This document shows positions 1 through 5,658 of a stretch of 5,658 nucleotides of DNA, one piece after another (position 1 is the first letter of the stretch; every line of letters starts with the position of its first letter). The notes below the pieces were generated by a model, which searched no databases, was not told the DNA's origin, and saw only the letters and a program-made list of their open reading frames with translations. Where the stretch lies: the NCBI GenBank assembly GCA_030620925.1, contig JAUXIQ010000154.1, positions 1 to 5,658 of the forward strand, read 5' to 3'. The position numbers and the translations under genes were made by a program. Source of the DNA: Nitrospinota bacterium. GTDB taxonomy: Bacteria > JAUXIQ01.

Positions 1-560
1 CCCTTAAAGATAATATTGAACCCCGGCTCGTCATGCAGGACGGACTGATAGCGGGCATGTCGGTGATTGGGGAACGTTTCAAGAACAACGATATATACCT
101 CCCGGACGTCCTGGTGGCGGCCAGGGCCATGAACGCCGGACTGGCCATCGTGGAACCGTTACTGGCCGAAGCCGGCGAGGAACCGGTAGCCAGAGCGGTC
201 TCAGGCACGGTGAAGGGCGACCTGCACGACATCGGGAAAAACATAGTGGTCATGATGCTGCGCGGAGCGGGCTTCCAGGTCGCCGATCTGGGGGTGGACG
301 TGGCGCCCGAAAAATTCCTTGAAGCCGCCAGCGAGACCGGCGCCCAACTGGTCACCTTGTCCTCCCTGCTCACCCTCTCCATGCCCACAATGGAGGCGGC
401 TCTGACGGCCATCAGAGACAGCGACTTGCGGGATAAAGTCAAGGTGATGGTGGGCGGCGCGCCGGTTACTCAGCTATACGCCGACGGCATAGGGGCCGAC
501 GGCTACGCCTCCGACGCCGCAACCGCCGTGGAAAAAGCCAAAGAGCTCCTGGGCTTGTGA
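1..560 (+). CDS. Methyltransferase cognate corrinoid protein (B12-binding), 5' truncated
   Basis: This is a cobalamin-carrying subunit of a methyltransferase system of the MtaC/MtbC/MttC type. It accepts a methyl group from a substrate-specific methyltransferase and hands it to a second one, in the cytoplasm. The frame is open from base 3 to the window edge, and residues before the first visible ATG (base 33) still fit the family, so the true start lies upstream; I estimate 30-40 residues are missing. The visible part begins inside the helical cap domain (GLIAGM, then FKNNDIYLP and AARAM). A Rossmann-like B12 domain follows with the classical motifs, numbered from the ATG at 33: D63-x-H65-x-x-G68 (H65, bases 225-227, is the lower axial cobalt ligand), SSLLTLS at 110-116 and VGG at 140-142. 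The stop is TGA at 558-560. The URO-D methyltransferase follows 81 bp downstream on the same strand and is probably its partner. The family is certain, the methyl donor unknown. Confidence 0.93.
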   Translation, partial: LKDNIEPRLVMQDGLIAGMSVIGERFKNNDIYLPDVLVAARAMNAGLAIVEPLLAEAGEEPVARAVSGTVKGDLHDIGKNIVVMMLRGAGFQVADLGVDVAPEKFLEAASETGAQLVTLSSLLTLSMPTMEAALTAIRDSDLRDKVKVMVGGAPVTQLYADGIGADGYASDAATAVEKAKELLGL

Positions 561-626
561 AGAAATTGAACTGTGGCAGGCGCGGGGATGTTTTTTTAAG
601 ACCGGGATGCCTGTCCCCAAAACGAA

Positions 627-633
627 AAGGGGA
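627..633 (+). promoter_or_regulatory. Ribosome binding site of the URO-D methyltransferase
   Basis: The purine-rich stretch AAGGGGA lies 8 nt before the ATG at 642. It supports that start over the in-frame ATG at 651. The 81-bp gap after the corrinoid gene shows no convincing promoter or terminator, so translation probably starts afresh on a shared transcript. Confidence 0.6.
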
Positions 634-641
634 AACTAATC

Positions 642-1703
642 ATGGTTGAGATGACTTCACGGGAGAGGGTGCTCAAGACCTTCGAGCGCAAGATACCGGA
701 CAGGGTCCCCCTCTTCACCCAGGGCCTCGACCCCATTTTTATCAAGGAATTGGGAGGTGGCAACCCCTACCGGGCACTGGAAGCGCTTGAGGTGGACATC
801 TTTCCCATCAGGAGCATGGTATGGTGTGAGGGTCGGCCCCAATTCGCTTCATTGAAAGAGGAACTCCCTCCTGAAATGGTGCTGTCCGGCGGCTTCTTCG
901 GGGGTTGGGAGGGTGTTGACGAGTTCGGGCGCATCTGGAAACAGGGCTCATACATGGGCGGTATGGTGAAAACTGAGGAGGACATCGAAAAATACGTGCC
1001 TCCTTTGAAACTGGAGGAACGCACGGACCCCGAACAGGCAAAGGCGATAATGGAAAAATTCAGTCACAAGGCTTTCACCCTCTCCTCCCACACCGGCCCC
1101 TTCGGCATGGCCATGGAGAGCATGGGCCAGGTGGAGTTCTGCCTGGCTTTCATGGACAACAGGGAACTGATACGCAAGCACCTGCGCGCCCGCACCGATT
1201 GGTTCATAGGCATCGCTCAATACGCCCAGGAGCTGGGCGTGGACCTCGTTCTCATGGGCGACGACGTGGCCTACAAGGAACGCACCTTCATTTCGGCGGA
1301 AGATTTCAACGAGATGGTCATACCCGAATACGGGCGCATCTGCCAGGCCGTGGACCTGCCGGTGATTTGGCATTCCGACGGCTACACGACCCCCCTCATG
1401 GAGGGAGCCGTGAAAGCCGGATTCGCCGCTGTGCATGCCCTGGAGCCCGCCGCCGGGGTGGACCTGGGGGAGATCAAGAAAAACTACGGGGAAAAGCTGG
1501 TGCTTATGGGAAACGTTGATGTGGGTGACGTCCTATGCAACGATGATCTTGAGGCTGTGAGGAAGGACATTGACCGCTGCATGGCCCAGGCCAAGGAGGG
1601 AGGGGGTTATATGCTTTCGGACTGCAACTCCATTCATGCTGCATGTAAAACCGCCGCCCTTAAGGAAATGTTTCGCTACGGGAAAGAGGTTGGAAAATAT
1701 TGA
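642..1703 (+). CDS. URO-D family corrinoid/cobalamin methyltransferase (MtaA/MtbA-like fold)
   Basis: A 353-residue protein of the uroporphyrinogen decarboxylase superfamily, most likely a methyltransferase acting with the corrinoid protein encoded just upstream. The N-terminus (MTSRERVLKTF... then IPDRVPLF) is the usual opening of methyltransferase-type members; the arginine-rich active-site motif of true HemE is absent. Further family marks are GDD at 206-208, HSDG at 244-247, GNVD at 290-293 and SDCNSIH at 326-332, with cysteines at 328 and 335. MtaA and MtbA bind catalytic zinc through H-x-C and a cysteine about 75 residues later. Here the first part is H244-x-D246, with C328 81 residues after D246, so the metal site is not standard. 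It could be a substrate-side methyltransferase (for example O-demethylation of methoxylated compounds) or the one that passes the methyl on; the sequence does not decide. Length is normal and the gene intact. It ends 6 bp from the stop of the convergent amidohydrolase gene. Confidence 0.88.
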   Translation: MVEMTSRERVLKTFERKIPDRVPLFTQGLDPIFIKELGGGNPYRALEALEVDIFPIRSMVWCEGRPQFASLKEELPPEMVLSGGFFGGWEGVDEFGRIWKQGSYMGGMVKTEEDIEKYVPPLKLEERTDPEQAKAIMEKFSHKAFTLSSHTGPFGMAMESMGQVEFCLAFMDNRELIRKHLRARTDWFIGIAQYAQELGVDLVLMGDDVAYKERTFISAEDFNEMVIPEYGRICQAVDLPVIWHSDGYTTPLMEGAVKAGFAAVHALEPAAGVDLGEIKKNYGEKLVLMGNVDVGDVLCNDDLEAVRKDIDRCMAQAKEGGGYMLSDCNSIHAACKTAALKEMFRYGKEVGKY

Positions 1704-1709
1704 GCCTCA

Positions 1710-2642
1710 CTACAGGGCCAGCATCCTTTGAGCGTTCAGCCCCAGGACAGCCGCCGATTCGTCCCTGCTCAGTAACGCCTCCCCTCCCTCATCGGCTGAG
1801 AGGCCGTCTATAAATTTTATCCAATCACCGGCGGCTATGGCCCGCCCGAAAACGAGGCCGTCGGTTCCGAACAGGATTCTCTCCGCACCTATGCTCTCCA
1901 GCATCCCCTTCAATGCACTGCGAAAAGAATCTTCATCAACCGTCACATTGGGCTGCCAGCCGCTAATGTCCGTGCTCACGTTGGGCCGTCTTCGGCCTAC
2001 CTCAGCGAGTTCCTCCCACCAGTCTAAGGCCATGTGAGCGGCTATGATGTTCAGCTCCGGATAGCGTGCGGCCAGGGCGTCGACGTTGGCGGGGCGAGCG
2101 AAACTTTCATCCAGTGGAGGGGAAATGTGGCCGGTATGCGTCAGCAACGGTATGTTCAGATCGCAGGCTTTCCTGTAAAGCGGGTCCCAGGCTTCGTCAT
2201 CGGGAAAGAAGCCGGCTGCTGGGTGGAGCTTCAGACCCTTGAACCCCCACTCGGTGACGCCTCGCTCCAGCAGCTCGAGCGCATTCGCCCTGCGGGGGTC
2301 CACCCCCACGAAGGCCACGAACTTATCAGGATATTTCTTCACCAGCTCGGCGTGGGCCTCGTTCTGTTCCTCGATGGCGGTCGGAGCCTCCCCTGCCGAC
2401 GCCAGCCCGTAGTCTAACGGGTGCAGGACGGTCACGTCTATGCCCTCCTCCTCCATCTGCTGGAGGTGGCGTTCTCCCGAGGGGTCAAGGTAGTTGGTGA
2501 AAATCTCGTTCTTGAGGGCGTCCCTGGAGACATTCTGGCTGTCGGCGCCCAGCCTTTCGGCCAGGAGGTCGGCCATGGCGTCCCACATGGCCTCGTTGCG
2601 CCACTCCCGACTCCATATATGGCTGTGAAAATCGATGATCAT
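1710..2642 (-). CDS. Amidohydrolase-2 family metal-dependent hydrolase/decarboxylase
   Basis: A complete 310-residue TIM-barrel protein of the amidohydrolase-related family (the ACMSD / gamma-resorcylate decarboxylase branch). Seen in the sequence: an N-terminal metal-binding H6-x-H8 in the strand DFHSH, GLKLHP with H140 in mid-barrel, LTHTG with H169, AAHMALDWW with H203 and the late catalytic aspartate D261 in LFGTDG. These match the order of metal ligands and catalytic residues in the family. There is no signal peptide, so it is probably cytosolic. Members hydrolyse or decarboxylate small, often aromatic, acids; the substrate cannot be named from sequence. The ATG at 2642-2640 opens directly on the conserved first strand, so the start is firm, yet no Shine-Dalgarno sequence precedes it and a sigma-70-like promoter lies right against it. 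It converges on the methyltransferase gene with 6 bp between. A shared catabolic role with that module is possible but inferred from position only. Confidence 0.87.
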   Translation of the reverse strand: MIIDFHSHIWSREWRNEAMWDAMADLLAERLGADSQNVSRDALKNEIFTNYLDPSGERHLQQMEEEGIDVTVLHPLDYGLASAGEAPTAIEEQNEAHAELVKKYPDKFVAFVGVDPRRANALELLERGVTEWGFKGLKLHPAAGFFPDDEAWDPLYRKACDLNIPLLTHTGHISPPLDESFARPANVDALAARYPELNIIAAHMALDWWEELAEVGRRRPNVSTDISGWQPNVTVDEDSFRSALKGMLESIGAERILFGTDGLVFGRAIAAGDWIKFIDGLSADEGGEALLSRDESAAVLGLNAQRMLAL

Positions 2643-2650
2643 GCACGCAT

Positions 2651-2678
2651 ATTAAACATAAAATAGTCATTCGTTCAA
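2651..2678 (-). promoter_or_regulatory. Sigma-70-type promoter of the amidohydrolase gene, possibly leaderless
   Basis: Read on the minus strand, TTGAAC (2678-2673) and TTTAAT (2656-2651) are separated by 16 bp. The -10 hexamer ends only 8 nt before the ATG at 2642, so transcription would begin within about 0-3 nt of the start codon. No Shine-Dalgarno is present, which fits a leaderless or nearly leaderless message. The call rests on consensus matching only. Confidence 0.5.
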
Positions 2679-2724
2679 CAAAATAAGATGGCGCAACGGG
2701 TTTGCCAGTGCGGGCGCGATTATA

Positions 2725-2780
2725 TTGATAACCCCTCCCCACTTTCCCCTCCCGCACGGGGAGGGGAAGGTTGATAACCC
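2725..2780. repeat. Small palindromic element flanked by 10-bp direct repeats
   Basis: TTGATAACCC occurs at 2725-2734 and again at 2771-2780. Between them lie 36 bp holding an inverted repeat: ACTTTCCCCTCCC (2741-2753), a 5-nt loop, then GGGAGGGGAAGGT (2759-2771), a 13-bp stem with one G.U pair. The layout resembles a very small insertion with a target-site duplication, although the hairpin's last base overlaps the right-hand repeat. No T tract follows on either strand, so it is not a classical terminator. Confidence 0.65.
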
Positions 2781-2824
2781 AAAAGATTTCTTAATGATAA
2801 ACACTGGTCAGACAAATAGTAAGG

Positions 2825-2888
2825 TAGGATATTAGGTCTCCTCCCCCTTGCCCCCGTCTTCCACGGGGTGAGGAGAAGACCGATCCTA
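2825..2888. repeat. 64-bp imperfect hairpin
   Basis: Three nested pairing blocks share one axis: TAGGAT (2825-2830) with ATCCTA (2883-2888), GGTCTCCTCC (2835-2844) with GGAGAAGACC (2872-2881, 9 of 10 pairs), and CCCCGT (2852-2857) with ACGGGG (2863-2868) around a 5-nt loop. Unpaired bases lie between blocks. It looks like a dispersed palindromic element; the copy number elsewhere is unknown. Confidence 0.6.
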
Positions 2889-2902
2889 TCAGCAATAAAT
2901 CT

Positions 2903-2962
2903 CCCCTCCCCTGGACCCCGGCTGTCGCGGAGCGTTCCGGTTGAGGGGAAAAAGGGGAGGGG
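2903..2962. repeat. 60-bp G/C-tract hairpin
   Basis: CCCCTCCCCT (2903-2912) pairs perfectly with AGGGGAGGGG (2953-2962). Inner CCGG tetramers (2918-2921 and 2937-2940) can extend the fold. Its G/C-tract composition resembles the element at 2725-2780, so the two may be related. Confidence 0.6.
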
Positions 2963-3008
2963 GTGTTTGAAATGCGTATAATAAAGCGGGTTTGCACTGG
3001 CAGGCGAG

Positions 3009-3041
3009 ATTCTTCGTCCCGCGGCAGGCGGGACTCAGAAT
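3009..3041. repeat. Dispersed-repeat hairpin (ATTCTTCG...CAGAAT type)
   Basis: ATTCTTCGTCCCGC (3009-3022) and GCGGGACTCAGAAT (3028-3041) pair at 12 of 14 positions around a 5-nt loop. The wording, including the following GACAGGG, is like intergenic repeats I recall from many anaerobe genomes, which usually occur in several copies. This is recognition from memory, not a search. Confidence 0.65.
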
Positions 3042-3056
3042 GACAGGGTGCGGTGC

Positions 3057-3125
3057 CGTAGGGGCAGGCCCCTGTGCCTGTCCAAATAATATGAATACCA
3101 ATCCCCACGGGGGGTTGCCCCTACG
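3057..3125. repeat. Inverted repeat CGTAGGGGCA ... TGCCCCTACG
   Basis: A perfect 10-bp inverted repeat (3057-3066 and 3116-3125) encloses about 49 bp, which itself contains G/C-rich and A/T-rich blocks. The arm sequence GTAGGGGC recurs in the next palindrome (3152-3180), so the two belong to one repeat family. Confidence 0.65.
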
Positions 3126-3151
3126 ACACCCAACGTCCCCAGCAATTTCTT

Positions 3152-3180
3152 GTAGGGGCGGGTTTCAAACCCGCCCCTAC
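3152..3180. repeat. Perfect 29-bp palindrome just past the amtB stop
   Basis: GTAGGGGCGGGTTT (3152-3165) and AAACCCGCCCCTAC (3167-3180) are perfectly complementary around one central base. It sits 10 bp beyond the amtB stop codon (3193-3191). A 14-bp GC-rich stem could stabilise or end the amtB message, but no U tract follows in that direction, so a Rho-independent terminator is not supported. The arms match the neighbouring GTAGGGGC repeat. Confidence 0.8.
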
Positions 3181-3190
3181 GGCCGTACAA

Positions 3191-4483
3191 CTACAGGTTG
3201 TAGCCCACTTCACCGTGCTGGGTCTGGTCCAGGCCGGTGATCTCTTCTTCGTCATTCACCCGCAGTCCCATGGTCTTATTCAGGATCAGCGCTATTACCA
3301 GTGTAACCACGAAGGCGTATGTACCGGTTACGGCCACCCCCAGGAGCTGTATCAAGAACTGGTGTATGTTGCCGGTGATGAGGCCCGCCGCACCCACGGT
3401 GGCAAAGATGCCCGTTGCCAAGGCCCCCCACGCTCCACCCACGCCGTGGATGCCGAAGACGTCAAGTGAGTCATCATAGCGGTACTTATTCTTTAGCAAT
3501 ATGGCCTTGTAGCACAGAAAACCAACGATGAGGCCGATCACCAGTGCCCACTGCGGGGTAACGAAACCCGCCGCAGGGGTTATAGCCACCAACCCGGCAA
3601 CTATGCCCGAGGCTGCCCCCAGTGCGCTGGGTTTCCCCTGATGTACCCATTCCGAAACCATCCAGGCCAGCGATCCGGCGGCCGCCGCCAGGTGCGTATT
3701 GGTGAAGGCCAGCGACGCGCTGGTTCCTGAAGAAAGGGCGCTCCCCGCATTAAATCCGAACCACCCAAACCACAGCAACCCTGCACCCAGCAGTGTTATC
3801 CCAAGGTTGTGGGGGATGATCATCTCCGTCATGAACCCCCTCCGTGCGCTCAATACTTTTATTGCCGCCAGAGAGGATATGCCTGAAGAGAGATGGACCA
3901 CTGTACCACCAGCAAAGTCCAGTGCCCCCAGCTCTGCCAGCCAGCCTCCCGGGCCCCACACCCAGTGGGCACTGGGGTCGTAAACAAAAGTGCTCCACAA
4001 TAAAATGAATACCATATAGGTGCTGAACTTCACCCTCTCGGCCAATGCACCGCTTATGAGGGCCGGGGTGATGATGGCGAACATACCTTGAAACATGACG
4101 AATACATAGGTAGGTATGGTCCCGCTGACGCTTTCAGGACCTAGACCCTTCAACAACAGGAAATCGAAGCCTCCCCAGAAATGCCACTTATCCGCCCCGA
4201 AAGAGAGAGAATATCCGAGGACCACCCACTGGATGCTTATGATTGCCAAAGCCACGAAGCTATGCATCATAGTGCTCAGCACGTTCCTGCTCCGCACCAT
4301 TCCCGCATAGAACAGGGCCAGACCGGGAAGCATCAACATCACCAGAGCTGTGGAAACCAGCATCCAGGCGGTATCACCCCGGTCGATGCCGCCCTCTCCA
4401 GCCAGGGCGGTGCCGGTGGTACCCAGAAGTACCACTGAAAAAATGCAGGCGAAAAGAGCGGCTTTCTTATCGTCTCTGTTCAC
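3191..4483 (-). CDS. amtB: Ammonium transporter AmtB
   Basis: A 430-residue Amt/Rh-family ammonium channel of normal length. Residues 1-28 form a signal peptide (basic start, hydrophobic core, cleavage after ALA at 28), then about eleven membrane segments. Residues corresponding to E. coli AmtB function are present: the F131/F135 gate in FQGMF, W176 in HWVWG, D189 in LDFAGG, the twin pore histidines H197 (TVVH) and H345 (FGIHG), and F244/S248 in GFNAGSA. The cytoplasmic tail keeps the conserved GLRV...EE...GLD...HGE pattern (406-425) through which PII proteins control the channel. Transport should therefore be intact and open to block by the GlnB encoded divergently. The start is GTG at 4483-4481, chosen because a strong Shine-Dalgarno (GGAGGAG) lies 7 nt upstream. 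A sigma-54 promoter sits about 100 bp before it, implying expression under nitrogen limitation. Confidence 0.97.
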   Translation of the reverse strand: MNRDDKKAALFACIFSVVLLGTTGTALAGEGGIDRGDTAWMLVSTALVMLMLPGLALFYAGMVRSRNVLSTMMHSFVALAIISIQWVVLGYSLSFGADKWHFWGGFDFLLLKGLGPESVSGTIPTYVFVMFQGMFAIITPALISGALAERVKFSTYMVFILLWSTFVYDPSAHWVWGPGGWLAELGALDFAGGTVVHLSSGISSLAAIKVLSARRGFMTEMIIPHNLGITLLGAGLLWFGWFGFNAGSALSSGTSASLAFTNTHLAAAAGSLAWMVSEWVHQGKPSALGAASGIVAGLVAITPAAGFVTPQWALVIGLIVGFLCYKAILLKNKYRYDDSLDVFGIHGVGGAWGALATGIFATVGAAGLITGNIHQFLIQLLGVAVTGTYAFVVTLVIALILNKTMGLRVNDEEEITGLDQTQHGEVGYNL

Positions 4484-4490
4484 GTTGCTA

Positions 4491-4497
4491 CTCCTCC
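4491..4497 (-). promoter_or_regulatory. Ribosome binding site of amtB (decides a GTG start)
   Basis: On the minus strand GGAGGAG (4497-4491) precedes the GTG at 4483 by 7 nt. No in-frame ATG is better placed, so GTG is taken as the start; it also puts the signal peptide at its usual length. Confidence 0.85.
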
Positions 4498-4592
4498 ATT
4501 TAATGCGCCATACTGCAATAACTTACCGTGTCTCGACGACGGCTTTCGGCCGCGCCGCTCTCAAACCAGGGGAAAAACCATCCCTTACAAAG

Positions 4593-4608
4593 AGCAAACT
4601 TCATGCCA
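4593..4608 (-). promoter_or_regulatory. Sigma-54 (-24/-12) promoter of amtB
   Basis: On the minus strand 4608-4593 reads TGGCATGAAGTTTGCT. It has the invariant GG and GC exactly 10 bp apart and differs from the consensus TGGCACG-N4-TTGC[AT] only at the sixth base. Counting from the -12 C, transcription should begin near 4582, giving a leader of about 99 nt before the GTG at 4483. Position and orientation fit nitrogen-controlled expression of amtB. Confidence 0.85.
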
Positions 4609-4679
4609 GGGTGTTGAAAAGAAAATGGGAAAGGGCCGGGAGGCCCTGTCCTGAGGTCAATTAGATCGTTTTAGGTTTA

Positions 4680-4718
4680 AAAACCAGCGAAAGCTCCGGC
4701 CTCTCAACCGGTGGTTTT
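4680..4718. repeat. Inverted repeat AAAACCA ... TGGTTTT between the promoters
   Basis: AAAACCA (4680-4686) pairs with TGGTTTT (4712-4718), and two CCGG tetramers (4696-4699 and 4708-4711) pair inside, leaving a 9-nt bulge on the left arm. It overlaps a shorter dyad, GGTTT-AA-AAACC (4674-4685), centred about 97 bp upstream of the predicted amtB start site. Either could be a regulator site; there is no independent support. Confidence 0.35.
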
Positions 4719-4842
4719 CTGCCCAAATATTGTGCAGCAGTGATTAATAAATAAACAAAAACGCTGCGGGCATCCTTATGCTTATACTTTTTCGGGTCCT
4801 CCCCGCCGAGCTTCCCATATTTCGGCGTTCGCGCTTTACTCC

Positions 4843-4866
4843 ATGAAATTATTGTGATAAATTCAT
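4843..4866. promoter_or_regulatory. 24-bp dyad, candidate activator or repressor site upstream of glnB
   Basis: ATGAAATTAT (4843-4852), spacer TGTG, then ATAAATTCAT (4857-4866): the arms are inverted copies at 9 of 10 positions. The centre lies about 83 bp upstream of the predicted sigma-54 start site of glnB, within reach for an enhancer-binding protein. The sequence is not the enteric NtrC site, so the regulator is unassigned. Confidence 0.5.
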
Positions 4867-4893
4867 TTCCGGAGATATGGATAAATTCCTTTC
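4856..4893 (+). repeat. Direct repeats GATAAATTC[A/C]TTTC, 24-bp period
   Basis: Copies at 4856-4869 and 4880-4893 agree at 13 of 14 bases. The first overlaps the right arm of the 24-bp dyad. Both end at least 19 bp before the -24 element of the glnB promoter. They may be tandem binding sites for one regulator or for a DNA-bending protein. Confidence 0.5.
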
Positions 4894-4911
4894 TTAAAGT
4901 TTAAGGTGATG

Positions 4912-5401
<490 letters not shown>

Positions 5402-5450
5402 CTCCGTTACCGCGGAACCGGACCTTAAAATAGATCAATTAAGGTTAATG

Positions 5451-5455
5451 GGAGG
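5451..5455 (+). promoter_or_regulatory. Ribosome binding site of glnA
   Basis: GGAGG is followed by only four A before the ATG at 5460, a slightly short spacing. An in-frame ATG at 5448 would add four residues (MGGK) but swallow this site and has only a weak AAGG before it, so 5460 is preferred. Confidence 0.75.
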
Positions 5456-5459
5456 AAAA

Positions 5460-5658
5460 ATGAACAGTGAGGAAGTCATCCGTTTTACCAAAGAAAACAA
5501 CGTCCAAATGTTGGACCTGAAGTTCATAGATCTGCCGGGGATATGGCAGCACTTTTCCATGTCCATGAGCGAAATGAACGATGAACTGTTTGAAGAGGGT
5601 GTGGGATTCGACGGGTCGAGCATCCGCGGCTTCCAATCCATCGATGAAAGCGACATGC
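5460..5658 (+). CDS. glnA: Type I glutamine synthetase, N-terminal part (cut by window end)
   Basis: The first 66 residues of glutamine synthetase, which makes glutamine from glutamate, ammonia and ATP in the cytoplasm. The visible part is the N-terminal beta-grasp domain: a short helix (EEVIRFTKENN), the strand MLDLKFIDLPGIWQHF, and the signature FDGSSIRGFQSIDESDM, whose DGSS loop contributes to the active site of the neighbouring subunit in the dodecamer. The frame stays open to the window edge; the complete gene would be expected to encode about 440-475 residues. The catalytic domain and any adenylylation tyrosine lie outside the window, so subtype (GSI-alpha or GSI-beta) cannot be settled. 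It is 58 bp behind glnB on the same strand with no clear promoter between, so the two are probably cotranscribed from the upstream sigma-54 promoter. Confidence 0.95.
   Translation, partial: MNSEEVIRFTKENNVQMLDLKFIDLPGIWQHFSMSMSEMNDELFEEGVGFDGSSIRGFQSIDESDM

Larger units (their letters stand above)
2657..3190. other. Gene-free, repeat-rich intergenic region
   Basis: About 530 bp between the divergently transcribed amidohydrolase gene and the 3' end of amtB. I find no credible gene: the open frames here translate through palindromes and G/C tracts and have no family resemblance. The content is the amidohydrolase promoter at the left end and six distinct inverted repeats, listed separately, packed into roughly 450 bp. 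Two related 24-bp stretches starting CGGGTTTGC (2697-2720 and 2987-3010, 18 of 24 bases the same by eye) bracket the left part of the cluster. Confidence 0.75.

Noticed and set aside
561-641. A Rho-independent terminator between the corrinoid and methyltransferase genes (seven T at 591-597).
   Set aside because: The only pairing blocks (CAGGC 577-581 with GCCTG 609-613) enclose the T run rather than precede it, so no terminator geometry is present.
642-1703. The URO-D family gene as hemE (true uroporphyrinogen decarboxylase).
   Set aside because: The N-terminal arginine-rich substrate motif of HemE is missing, the HSDG and SDCN motifs fit methyltransferase-type members, and the gene follows a corrinoid protein.
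2725-3180. A CRISPR array.
   Set aside because: The repeats differ in sequence and length and have no regular spacers; there are no cas genes in the window.
2791-3240. Small proteins on either strand in the repeat region (up to about 105 codons).
   Set aside because: They translate through palindromes and G/C tracts, lack ribosome binding sites and look like no protein family; they are by-products of the repeats.
4632-4647. AGGGCC-GGGA-GGCCCT hairpin as a terminator.
   Set aside because: No T tract follows on the plus strand, and on the minus strand the hairpin lies upstream of the amtB promoter with no transcript to end.
5448-5459. An earlier glnA start at ATG 5448.
   Set aside because: It would place the GGAGG site inside the coding sequence and has only a weak ribosome binding site of its own.

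Overview
The window looks like a piece of an anaerobic bacterial chromosome with moderately high GC. It joins a corrinoid-dependent methyl-transfer locus to a nitrogen-assimilation locus. The first half holds the 3' part of a methyltransferase corrinoid protein, a uroporphyrinogen-decarboxylase-fold (URO-D) methyltransferase on the same strand, and a convergent amidohydrolase. This combination is common in anaerobes that demethylate methylated compounds, such as Desulfobacterota, acetogenic Firmicutes and Dehalococcoidia-like Chloroflexota. The two strong sigma-54 promoters and the GlnB sequence lean towards Desulfobacterota or a similar lineage. The palindromic intergenic repeats also resemble those I associate with Dehalococcoidia. 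I cannot fix the phylum from sequence reading alone.

Layout: 1-560 (+) corrinoid protein, 5' end outside the window. 642-1703 (+) URO-D family methyltransferase. 1710-2642 (-) amidohydrolase-2 family protein, convergent with only 6 bp between the stop codons. 2643-3190 has no gene: it contains the amidohydrolase promoter and a cluster of six different inverted repeats, one flanked by a 10-bp direct repeat. 3191-4483 (-) AmtB ammonium transporter. 4484-5062 is a 579-bp divergent regulatory region. 5063-5401 (+) PII protein GlnB. 5460-end (+) type I glutamine synthetase GlnA, cut by the window edge.

The nitrogen half forms one functional unit. AmtB brings in ammonium, GlnB senses 2-oxoglutarate, ATP/ADP and nitrogen status and can plug AmtB through its T-loop, and GlnA fixes the ammonium into glutamine. 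Near-consensus sigma-54 (-24/-12) promoters sit on both sides of the divergent region, one reading to amtB and one to glnB-glnA, so nitrogen-dependent activation by an NtrC-type enhancer-binding protein is likely. A 24-bp dyad and overlapping direct repeats upstream of the glnB promoter are candidate activator sites that do not match the enteric NtrC consensus.

The methyl-transfer half is a normal pair of corrinoid carrier and URO-D methyltransferase with unknown substrate. The methyltransferase has HxD where the MtaA/MtbA zinc site has HxC, which suggests a different substrate or ligand set. I see no clear evidence of a wholly new system. The points most worth a second look are the paired sigma-54 promoters with their unassigned operator-like dyad, the atypical methyltransferase, the possibly leaderless amidohydrolase transcript and the palindrome cluster.
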